The position numbers and the translations under genes are program-made. A stretch of DNA of 24,103 nt from a virus. The DNA lies in the IMG/VR virus record IMGVR_UViG_3300017964_000077, positions 1 to 24,103 of that record. One strand, written 5' to 3'. Below, in pieces: positions 4,663 to 11,691 of this stretch. Within the stretch, counting starts at the first letter, position 1; each line of letters starts with the position of its first letter. The notes below the pieces were generated by a model, which saw nothing but the letters and a program-made list of their open reading frames with translations, had not been told where the DNA came from and made no database searches.

Positions 4663-7284
4663 ATGGCAGAAAGAAATAGATTTCAAAAAGCCTTCGATGC
4701 CTTAACAGGTAGGGACATCGGAAGCAAAACTGCAGCGAATTATAACCAAACTTATGGTACTGATTTGTCTGTATATGGATACAATACTACAGCAGGATTC
4801 TGGGAATCAGATAAGCTAAGAGAAATAGGCGATGGCTCTGCTAACTCCGCAGTTATTGCTTGTTTAAATGTTTTATCTACAGCATTTTCAGAACCAACAT
4901 TGCAAGTTGTTAAGACAGATAGTTTTGGTAATAGAGATGTACAGACAAATCATCCTATAACTAATTTATACAAGAGACCTAATCCTTTTATGTCTGCTGG
5001 TCTTTTATCTCACTATATAGTTTTAGCAATAAATACAATCGGAGATGCTTTTCTTTATAAAAACAGAAACTCAAGTGGTAAAGTAGTACAACTTGTTCCT
5101 ATTATGCCTAACTTAGTTGAGGTAAGGGGAAACGAAAACGAACTAATTACACATTATGAATATTATCAGAATGGTAAAGGTGGAGAAAATTTAAAGATTC
5201 CAGTAGATGACATAGTACATATCCGACAAGGAATAGACCCTAACGACCATCGAAGAGGACATGCTCCCCTTAAAGGTGTGTTGAGAGAAATACTAGGTGA
5301 TGAATCAGCAGGACAATGGTCAGCTGCCTTATTGCACAATATGGCTGTACCAGGTGTTGTTCTTTCTCCACGTAACGATTCTCTTGGAGGTCCAACAAGA
5401 GAAGAAGCCGAAGCTATATCAGAATCTTATAAGCAAAAATTTGGTGGTGCTAATAGAGGTGCTCCAATGGTTTTGTCTGGTTCTATGAATGTAGATATTG
5501 TTTCTTTCTCACCTGACCAAATGAAACTACAAGAATTAAGAAGATTACCAGAAGAAAGAATATCTGCTGTGTTGGGTGTTCCTGCAATTCTTGCTGGTCT
5601 TGGTGCTGGTTTAGATTCAGCAACTTATAACAATACAAGAGAATTAAGAGAGTTCTTTACAGAACAAAAACTCATACCTTTATGGAAAATGGTTTCTTCA
5701 GAATTAACTCATCAACTATTAGAACCAGATTATGGAATAACTGATGGTGGTGTTTGCGAATTTGATTACACAAAAGTAAGAGCATTATCAGAAGATATGG
5801 ATGAACTTTACAAGAGAGTAAACACTGGTGTTCAAGGTGGCTGGATAACTATTGGTGAAGCTAGAAAAGTTGTAGGACTTGAAGCAGACGACAGACATGA
5901 TATTTATTTAAGACCTCTTAATACAGTACAGATTACTGAAGATGGACAACCATTATTAGAAAGAGATAGATTTTCTCCAGATGAAGGAAAAGCTTTACTA
6001 GGTTCTGTTGCATTGCCACCAGAGTCTACAAGACAAGACGTTGTTGAATCACCACAAAGAATATCAGAAGATAAATATATTGCTGAAATGCCTAACGGTG
6101 CATTTTGTGTAGTGAGTCATTATGACAATGAAGTAATTAAATGTTTTAAAACAAGAGCTGAAGCTGAAAAGTTTTTAGCAAGTATGAAAAAAGCTTTAGC
6201 AGAAATGGAAGAAATAAAAGTTTCTACAGAAGAAGCTGAAGCATTGGAAGAGATTGATTCTGATTCATGGCGTAGTGAGAAGAAAGAAAAACCAAAAAAA
6301 GATAGAACAAACTTTCCTAGCCCTGGAGATGATAGAGCAGTAAGAATATCTAATTCTAAATACAAAGAGTTTCCATTTGCTTATGCAAAAGATTTAAAAG
6401 AGAACTGGCCTGAGATTTGGAGATTAGCTGGTAACGGTGGTAATCCTCCAACATCTTTTACAGGTAATGATGCTTACAGAAACTGGGCTAAATATAAAGC
6501 TGGCGATAGAAGTGAAGCAGTTCTTAGCTGGGTTCGTAGAAGAGAACGATACATGGGAAGACATCAAGGTAATACAAGACTTAATGGAACAATAGCAAAC
6601 ATTAAATGGGGTGGTGTTTCTAATATTGGCGTTCCTGCTATGAAAAAAATAATTAATGAAAGAAAAGAATTAGTTCGTAGAAGAAGAAAGAAAAGTTTAG
6701 AAGTTGCAAATGAAATACTTGATGAAGCATTTGCATCAAAGGTTTCTGCTAATGTCAGAAAGATACTTACTAACAAGGTTAAAGAACATAACGATGGAAG
6801 TCCTAAGTATAAAACAAATCTTAGAACTTTAGTTTCTGTGTTCAATAGAGGTGTAGGTGCTTATCGTACTAACCCTGGCTCAGTAAGAGGTAATGTAACA
6901 TCTGCTGACCAATGGGGAATAGCACGTGTAAACGGGTTCCTTCATGCATTGAGAACTGGTAAGTTTAAGAGAAAACCATACGATACCGACTTGCTGCCTT
7001 CTTCACACCCTCTCTCATCTAAAAAAAGTGGGGAGAAAGCATCAAGCGTTAGAGTTGGTCAATCTGTCAGTTGGTCAATAAATAAGGACCCCGACCCACC
7101 TTCAACAGTACATGGTGTAGTAATATCAGTCGATGGTAAAGAAGCTACAATGCAGGTTTGGGCAATATTAGAAAATGGTAAACACAAAAAAACAGATAGA
7201 AGTGTAACCATGCCAATATCAAAGCTAACTGTAATTAAAGATATAACAAAAGAAAAGACACTAAATTCAAACACCTCTGTTTAA
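4663..7284 (+). CDS. Portal protein (HK97-type) with large modular C-terminal extension
   Basis: Residues about 30-430 are an HK97-family portal (PF04860), the dodecameric ring at the packaging vertex: typical segments are NSAVIACLNVLS, a proline-rich NHPITNLYKRPNPFM, DIVHIRQGIDP and RLPEERISAVLGVPAILAG. Portals are usually 400-450 residues; this one is 873. The extension holds (A) a short KYIAEMPNGAFCVVSHYDNE module with a helix, about 469-513; an acidic/basic linker; (B) about 560-651 with RRRERYMGRHQGN and IKWGG; (C) about 680-783 with GAYRTNPGSVRG, ADQWGIARVNGFLHALR and DTDLLP; (D) about 795-861, a beta-rich module starting VRVGQSVSWS, resembling Tudor/SH3-like DUF2945 domains. Modules like these occur in other marine phage head proteins (from memory). 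One continuous frame, no stop between the parts. GGGAAG lies 11 bases upstream of ATG. Confidence 0.9.
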   Translation: MAERNRFQKAFDALTGRDIGSKTAANYNQTYGTDLSVYGYNTTAGFWESDKLREIGDGSANSAVIACLNVLSTAFSEPTLQVVKTDSFGNRDVQTNHPITNLYKRPNPFMSAGLLSHYIVLAINTIGDAFLYKNRNSSGKVVQLVPIMPNLVEVRGNENELITHYEYYQNGKGGENLKIPVDDIVHIRQGIDPNDHRRGHAPLKGVLREILGDESAGQWSAALLHNMAVPGVVLSPRNDSLGGPTREEAEAISESYKQKFGGANRGAPMVLSGSMNVDIVSFSPDQMKLQELRRLPEERISAVLGVPAILAGLGAGLDSATYNNTRELREFFTEQKLIPLWKMVSSELTHQLLEPDYGITDGGVCEFDYTKVRALSEDMDELYKRVNTGVQGGWITIGEARKVVGLEADDRHDIYLRPLNTVQITEDGQPLLERDRFSPDEGKALLGSVALPPESTRQDVVESPQRISEDKYIAEMPNGAFCVVSHYDNEVIKCFKTRAEAEKFLASMKKALAEMEEIKVSTEEAEALEEIDSDSWRSEKKEKPKKDRTNFPSPGDDRAVRISNSKYKEFPFAYAKDLKENWPEIWRLAGNGGNPPTSFTGNDAYRNWAKYKAGDRSEAVLSWVRRRERYMGRHQGNTRLNGTIANIKWGGVSNIGVPAMKKIINERKELVRRRRKKSLEVANEILDEAFASKVSANVRKILTNKVKEHNDGSPKYKTNLRTLVSVFNRGVGAYRTNPGSVRGNVTSADQWGIARVNGFLHALRTGKFKRKPYDTDLLPSSHPLSSKKSGEKASSVRVGQSVSWSINKDPDPPSTVHGVVISVDGKEATMQVWAILENGKHKKTDRSVTMPISKLTVIKDITKEKTLNSNTSV

Positions 7285-7299
7285 AATAATCTTATATAA

Positions 7300-7311
7300 C
7301 TGTAATTACAG
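7300..7311. repeat. 12-base perfect palindrome before the protease gene
   Basis: CTGTAATTACAG is a perfect inverted repeat in the 39-base gap between portal and protease. Its right end overlaps the AGAGGAG ribosome site (from 7310) of the protease gene. No second copy was seen. It could be an operator or chance in AT-rich DNA. Confidence 0.4.
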
Positions 7312-7323
7312 AGGAGCATTTGC

Positions 7324-8877
7324 ATGCAAGAAAGAGAAGTAAAGAATATAGACTTTAAATTTGATGAAGACTCCGAAGGTAAAGTCTCTGCTGTCTTTTC
7401 TGTTTTCAATAATCTAGATTCCGATGGAGACATTGTTCTCCCAGGTTCAATAAAATCAGGTTTCAAGTCTGGTGATGTACCTATGGTATGGGCTCATAAA
7501 TGGGATATGCCAATTGGAAAAGGTTACATTAGAGAAGATGGTGACAAAGCTACATTTGTTGGTGAGTTTTTCATGGACACAGATTCAGGACAAGAAGCCT
7601 ACAAGTTAGTAAAGAACATGGGTGACCTTCAACAATGGTCATTCGGATATAGAGTCAATGATTCTGAGTTTGGTAAGCATAAAGATATGAAATCAAATGA
7701 AGAAGTTGATGCAAGATATTTAAAAGATTTAACTGTATTTGAAGTATCTCCAGTACTAGTTGGTGCTAATCAAGATACTTATACATTATCAATTAAATCT
7801 AATAACGAGTTATTAAAAGAAATTGCAAAAGAAGGTAAGGCATCTGTAGGTAAAGATATGTTTGACAATCCAGGTGAAGCTATGGAAAGAGCTAAAGAAA
7901 TGGGTTGCGATGGTATACATTCTCATGATGAAGATGGAAAAACTATCTATATGCCATGTAAAACACATGAAGAATATGAAGATGCTATAAACGGTGATGA
8001 TGATGCTGACGACATGAAAGAAGCTAAAACTCATACAGAGCAACACGCTGCTATGGAAGCATTAGGAAATATCACACAAGAAATGAAAGAAATTCTTGCT
8101 GCTATTCCTAAAGACGAAGATGCAGACTTACCACAATGGTGGGTAGATATGCTCAGAGAAATAGCTGAAAAAATGAAAGTGGCTAAAGATAATCTTGTAG
8201 AACCTAAGCCAGAAAAAGTATTAGAACAAGTGTATGAAGACCCTGCAAAAGCATTAGCTGAAGCAGAAGCTGAAGGAAAGACAATAACAATTGTTGAATC
8301 TGAAGGTAAGTCTTATTACAAAGTAAGTGAAAGTGTTGAAGAAGAAACGCAAGATAATGTTTCTTTTTCACAACAAGTCAAAGATGTGCTTGCTGCATTT
8401 AACGACTTGATGGCACGAGCTACCGCCATTGCGATGTTACGTGCTAAGGATGGAAGGAAACTAGGTATGAAAGCTACTGACGCTCTTAGAGCGGTACAGG
8501 AAGATTTACAAGATGCCTGGTCTGAAGTCGATGAATTCATAACTGAATTCGGTGCTGCTGATTCTGCTGCTGTAGAAGAACTAGAAACCGAAGTAGAGGA
8601 ATCTGCTGAGGAAGAAGCTTCTGATGTAGAAGAAGTCGAGACTGAAGTGACAGAAGAACCTGTTGATGAAGTCGAAGTAATCGAACCTGAAGTAATTGAA
8701 GAGGAAGAAACTGAGGAAGAGGTTGAAGAGGAGTTAGCTCCTGCTACAGCTGAAACCGAAGAAGAAGTCTCTGCTGATACTGAAGAAGAGATTATTGATG
8801 AAGAATCAGATGCACTATGGGCTGAAGGTCAAGCATTAATTGCAGAATCTTTGGAAGCCGACTTAATCGAAGAATAA
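7324..8877 (+). CDS. HK97-type prohead protease with long acidic C-terminal extension
   Basis: Residues 1-160 match the HK97 prohead protease family (peptidase U35/S78, PF04586): SAVFSVFNNLDSDGDIVLPG opening, catalytic His58 in VWAHKWDMPIG, catalytic Ser106 in LQQWSFGY and the closing FEVSPVLVGAN (139-149). The family is usually near 200 residues; this protein has 517. The extension contains a Cys/His-rich module (about 178-227: GCDGIHSHDEDG, MPCKTHEEY), a helical stretch, a second related module (about 298-338: EDPAKALAEAEAEGK), a helix (about 345-407) and a very acidic Glu-rich tail (about 418-517). Acidic, helical composition would suit a scaffold that the protease later destroys; this is inference. 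AGAGGAG eight bases before ATG 7324 supports the start. Confidence 0.9.
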   Translation: MQEREVKNIDFKFDEDSEGKVSAVFSVFNNLDSDGDIVLPGSIKSGFKSGDVPMVWAHKWDMPIGKGYIREDGDKATFVGEFFMDTDSGQEAYKLVKNMGDLQQWSFGYRVNDSEFGKHKDMKSNEEVDARYLKDLTVFEVSPVLVGANQDTYTLSIKSNNELLKEIAKEGKASVGKDMFDNPGEAMERAKEMGCDGIHSHDEDGKTIYMPCKTHEEYEDAINGDDDADDMKEAKTHTEQHAAMEALGNITQEMKEILAAIPKDEDADLPQWWVDMLREIAEKMKVAKDNLVEPKPEKVLEQVYEDPAKALAEAEAEGKTITIVESEGKSYYKVSESVEEETQDNVSFSQQVKDVLAAFNDLMARATAIAMLRAKDGRKLGMKATDALRAVQEDLQDAWSEVDEFITEFGAADSAAVEELETEVEESAEEEASDVEEVETEVTEEPVDEVEVIEPEVIEEEETEEEVEEELAPATAETEEEVSADTEEEIIDEESDALWAEGQALIAESLEADLIEE

Positions 8878-8909
8878 TCAAAATATATAACAGGAGATTA
8901 AGTTAAAAA

Positions 8910-10145
8910 ATGAGTAGACCAAAAGAACTCAAAGAACAAATTGCTAAATCTCGTGAAGAGCTTAAAGCTGCTTTTGATTCACAAGAAGACGGCAAGTACT
9001 CTGCTGAGGCCAAAGAAAAAATCAAAGGTCTCAACACTGAACTAGCTGGACTTGTTGATGATTTAAAAATTGAAGAAGCAAAAGCTCAAAACGAAAAAGC
9101 AATGGAAATCAATGATACACCTGTTAACGCTATTCCAAATGCAGACGTTCAAAAAGCTGGAGTAAAATCCATCGGTGAATTGTTTGTTGGAACTGATGCT
9201 TATAAAGCATACAATGACAATGGCGTAAAAGGTGTAGATTCCAATGTTGAATTCAAAACAACTTTGAATACAACAGGATATGCTCCTGAGAGCCTTAGAG
9301 CTCCAGGAATCTTGGAGACAGCTCTTCGTAATCCAGATAGCGTTATTGGATTGTTTGACCAAATTCAAACTAACCAAAATGCATATGTGTATTTAGAAGA
9401 AACAACATTCACCAACAATGCTGGTGCAGTTGCTGAAGCTGCTGACATTAGTACATCTAATGAAGGTGCTTTAGCATTTACAGAAAGAACAGAATCCATC
9501 AGAAAGATGGCTACATTCTTACCTGTAACTGACGAATTGTTAGCTGATGTTGCTGGAATTCAAGGATATGTCAATTCAAGATTATCAACAATGATGAAAT
9601 TGAATCTTGACAACCAATTAATCAATGGTAGCGGTTCAGCTCCTAACTTGACAGGTGTGTTACAAAAATCAGGAATTAACACATTTGACTATACAGGTGA
9701 CCCATATGGTGGGGAACTTGGAAAGTTAGGTCAAATTTACCAAGCTATTACCGAAATCAGAAAAGATGCATTTGTTGAACCAGATGCAATCGTAATGCAC
9801 CCATCAGACTGGTATGACCTAGTTACATCAGTTACTGATATAACAACAAGCGGTTCTAAGAACCCATTATTTGTTGTTGCTGGTGGATTCGGTGATGCAC
9901 CTTCTCCAAAACTATGGGGACTTAATGTTGTTCCTTCAACAGTTATTGCTGCTGGAACAGTATTAGTAGGTAAATTCGGCGGTGGAGACGCAGCTCAAGT
10001 AATTATGAGAGAAGGCGTTGACCTTGCTGTTTCTGATAGCCATTCAGATTTCTTTGCGAAGAATCAATTGGCAATTAGATTGACAATGCGTTTAGGTTTT
10101 GCAATTTACAGACCAACCGCATTCTGCTCAATTACAAATATGTAA
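8910..10145 (+). CDS. Major capsid protein (HK97 fold)
   Basis: A 411-residue HK97-type capsid protein (PF05065). Residues 1 to about 75 form a charged helical delta domain, which normally acts as internal scaffold and is cut off by the prohead protease encoded just upstream. The remainder shows the family pattern: TTLNTTGYAPESLRAPGIL, the E-loop region with AYVYLEET, KMATFLPVTDELLADV, LNLDNQLINGSG, the P-domain AIVMHPSDWYDL, and a C-terminal DLAVSDSHSDFFAKNQLAIR followed by RLGFAIYRPTAF. The ribosome site AGGAG (8892-8896) is 13 bases from ATG, longer than the usual 5-9. The gene is followed by a very stable hairpin. Whether capsid cross-linking occurs cannot be judged. Confidence 0.95.
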   Translation: MSRPKELKEQIAKSREELKAAFDSQEDGKYSAEAKEKIKGLNTELAGLVDDLKIEEAKAQNEKAMEINDTPVNAIPNADVQKAGVKSIGELFVGTDAYKAYNDNGVKGVDSNVEFKTTLNTTGYAPESLRAPGILETALRNPDSVIGLFDQIQTNQNAYVYLEETTFTNNAGAVAEAADISTSNEGALAFTERTESIRKMATFLPVTDELLADVAGIQGYVNSRLSTMMKLNLDNQLINGSGSAPNLTGVLQKSGINTFDYTGDPYGGELGKLGQIYQAITEIRKDAFVEPDAIVMHPSDWYDLVTSVTDITTSGSKNPLFVVAGGFGDAPSPKLWGLNVVPSTVIAAGTVLVGKFGGGDAAQVIMREGVDLAVSDSHSDFFAKNQLAIRLTMRLGFAIYRPTAFCSITNM

Positions 10146-10155
10146 TTAGTATTTG

Positions 10156-10188
10156 TTTTTTGGGGGTGGTTCGTACTGCCCCCAAAAA
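10156..10188 (+). other. Very stable hairpin after the capsid gene
   Basis: Six T and five G (10156-10166), then TGGT, a TCGT loop, ACTG, five C and five A form an almost continuous stem of about 14 pairs, two of them G-T. On both strands the tract after the stem is A-rich rather than T-rich, so it does not look like a standard intrinsic terminator. It may instead protect the 3' end of capsid mRNA or lower read-through to downstream genes. Confidence 0.65.
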
Positions 10189-10204
10189 CATTAAGGAGTA
10201 AAAG

Positions 10205-10366
10205 ATGGAACAAAACCCAAGAACAAGATTAAATCCTTTTGGGATGATACAAAGAGATAAAGAGTTCTTTGATAAGTCTCAAGAGATTATTGACAGTTTC
10301 AGGAAAGTGGAGCCTGAATTAACACAGGAGAAAAATGCCTTACCACAAGAAGCCGAAGAAGAGTAA
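10205..10366 (+). CDS. Small unknown head-region protein (53 aa)
   Basis: A strong ribosome site AAGGAG (10193-10198) lies six bases before ATG 10205, straight after the capsid hairpin. The 53-residue product starts MEQNPRTRLNPFGM, continues as an amphipathic helix (RDKEFFDKSQEIIDSFRKVE) and ends acidic (PQEAEEE). No family recognised. Its 3' end overlaps the start of a tiny Lys-rich frame at 10335. The position between capsid and connector genes suggests a head-associated accessory or decoration role, but nothing in the sequence proves it. Confidence 0.62.
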   Translation: MEQNPRTRLNPFGMIQRDKEFFDKSQEIIDSFRKVEPELTQEKNALPQEAEEE

Positions 10367-10391
10367 AAAACCAAAGAAGCCAAGAAAGTAA
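10335..10391 (+). CDS. 18-residue Lys/Pro-rich basic peptide nested in the 10205 gene
   Basis: ATG 10335 has AGGAG four bases upstream (10326-10330) and reads in a different frame from the 53-residue gene that covers its first half. The product is MPYHKKPKKSKKPKKPRK: 11 of 18 residues are Lys or Arg, four Pro, one His. Very short basic peptides starting MPY are seen near capsid genes in some other phages (from memory), so a DNA-neutralising or virion role is possible. The frame is short enough to arise by chance in A-rich DNA; the well-placed ribosome site is the main support. Confidence 0.45.
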   Translation: MPYHKKPKKSKKPKKPRK

Positions 10392-10407
10392 GGTAGGATA
10401 GATTATT

Positions 10408-10671
10408 ATGTACACAGTATTAGAAGAGAACGTTTATAGACTACCTGACGGAAAAATCTGGAAAGGTGCCCCTGCTGATTTACCATTTGCTCAAGCAGAT
10501 TTAATTGCTAAAGCTGGTAAAGAATACCCAACTGAGTGGTTAAAAGAGCAAGGTGCTTTAGAAGAAAAGAAAGCTCCTGCTAAGAAAGCTGCTCCAGCAA
10601 AAGCAAAAGCACAAAAGCCAGTAGAAAATAAATCTGTCAAAGTAGAAGAATCTAAATCAGAAGACAAGTAA
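10408..10671 (+). CDS. Small protein with Lys/Ala-rich histone-like tail
   Basis: An 87-residue protein: an ordered N-terminal part (about 1-50, MYTVLEENVYRLPDGKIWKG ... ADLIAKAGKEYPTEWLKEQG) followed by a low-complexity tail rich in Lys, Ala, Pro and Glu (EEKKAPAKKAAPAKAKAQKP), similar in composition to histone H1 tails. AGGA (10395-10398) is nine bases before the ATG. It is followed by the connector gene with its own perfect ribosome site. No family is assigned; the position suggests a head or head-completion accessory protein. Confidence 0.68.
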   Translation: MYTVLEENVYRLPDGKIWKGAPADLPFAQADLIAKAGKEYPTEWLKEQGALEEKKAPAKKAAPAKAKAQKPVENKSVKVEESKSEDK

Positions 10672-10688
10672 CACAGGAGGTCTAACTC

Positions 10689-11345
10689 ATGGCTTTCTGT
10701 ACAGCTGCAAATGTAGAACAGTATGTTCAATTTGCATTATCTTCAGATTTAGAATCACATCTTACAGATAACATTATTCCACTTGTAGAAGCTGCTATAA
10801 AAGAGTATGTAGGATATGATGTTGAACAAGCATCACATACTGAAACTTTTACAGGTGACCAAACAAAAGATATATTTTTAACACACCTTCCTATTAATTC
10901 AATTACTTCAATAGTAGAAGACGACACAACACTAGAAGAAGGTAACTCTAAAGATTTTGTTAAATATTCCAATGGAAGAATTACTCGTATTGGAACAAGA
11001 TGGTCTTATGCAAGACCTTTGAATATAACTGTAACTTACAATGCAGGATATTACGCAAGAGGTTCTGGTAGTAATCCAGAGTTACCAATACAATTTAAAT
11101 CAGTAACTGAAAGGTCAGCAGCAAGAATACTCGAGTCAACATTAATTATTGCATCACAGCAAGAAGCTGCTGAAATAAAAGGACAGACTTCATCAGATGT
11201 TTCAAACTTTGTTCTATCTGATAGCCAGAGAGTAGGAGATTACTCAATAAGTTATCCAGGTGGTTTATCACTAAATGCTGCAACAGTATTAACAGCTAGT
11301 GACTTAACATTGTTAGCGCCATTTAGAAGGCAGTTCTTTGTATAA
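10689..11345 (+). CDS. Head-tail connector (adaptor) protein
   Basis: A 218-residue protein with the layout of HK97 gp6-like / phage_gp6 connector proteins, which form the ring below the portal: a helical N-terminus (FCTAANVEQYVQFA...LVEAAIKEYVGYDVEQ), a beta region with FLTHLPINSITSIVEDD, a pattern of strands ending in ITVTYNAGYYARG, a helix with TERSAARILEST and a C-terminal tail ending LLAPFRRQFFV. The ending LLAPFRR is typical of this family. A perfect AGGAGGT lies seven bases before ATG 10689. The stop shares bases with the next start (TAATG), coupling it to the stopper gene. Confidence 0.82.
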   Translation: MAFCTAANVEQYVQFALSSDLESHLTDNIIPLVEAAIKEYVGYDVEQASHTETFTGDQTKDIFLTHLPINSITSIVEDDTTLEEGNSKDFVKYSNGRITRIGTRWSYARPLNITVTYNAGYYARGSGSNPELPIQFKSVTERSAARILESTLIIASQQEAAEIKGQTSSDVSNFVLSDSQRVGDYSISYPGGLSLNAATVLTASDLTLLAPFRRQFFV

Positions 11346-11689
11346 TGCCAGCTCGCTTTCCTCGTAGGTTATTAATAGACACAGTCACTATACAACGTAC
11401 TTCAGGTAGTTCTGTAGATGAAAGAGGTATAGAAAGTGAAACATGGGCGGACCAATCTTCTTCAAAAGCTAGATTAACTCTCATAAGCGAATCAGAAGAT
11501 AGAGATGGAAGAAATACGGTAGTAAAAAATTATAATCTTGTTTTACCAGATAATGCGGATGTTAAAGCCTCAGATAGAATTTACGAACCATCTTCAGGTA
11601 AATACTTTGAAATAAACTCTATTTCAGAAGGTAGGAAAATGGATGGTGGTATTTACTACAAGAGTTTGAGTTTATTATATAGAGAATAA
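11345..11689 (+). CDS. Head-tail stopper / joining protein
   Basis: A 114-residue beta-rich protein resembling the phage head-tail joining family (PF05521; SPP1 gp16-type stopper). Characteristic features are IDTVTIQRTSGSSVDERGIESETW near the N-terminus, a basic/acidic middle with KARLTLISESEDRDGRNTVV, and a C-terminal pattern of ASDRIYEPSSGKYFEINSI. It seals the DNA exit channel after packaging and prepares the neck for the tail. The start overlaps the stop of the connector gene and lacks its own ribosome site, so coupled translation is likely. Two bases separate it from the giant gene downstream. Confidence 0.82.
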   Translation: MPARFPRRLLIDTVTIQRTSGSSVDERGIESETWADQSSSKARLTLISESEDRDGRNTVVKNYNLVLPDNADVKASDRIYEPSSGKYFEINSISEGRKMDGGIYYKSLSLLYRE

Positions 11690-11691
11690 CA

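Noticed and set aside
5297-5488. Plus-strand 63-codon frame inside the portal gene
   Set aside because: Out-of-frame shadow of a strongly recognised portal region, with no ribosome site.
8660-8830. Repeat array in the protease gene (GAAGAA/GAGGAA-rich DNA)
   Set aside because: It is codon-level low complexity from a Glu-rich tail, with irregular period; not a tandem or CRISPR repeat.
8883-8890. TATATAAC before the capsid gene (and a similar one at 7293-7300) as late promoters
   Set aside because: No -35 is seen, and a start from the capsid copy would fall at or beyond its ribosome site AGGAG (8892-8896), removing it from the message.
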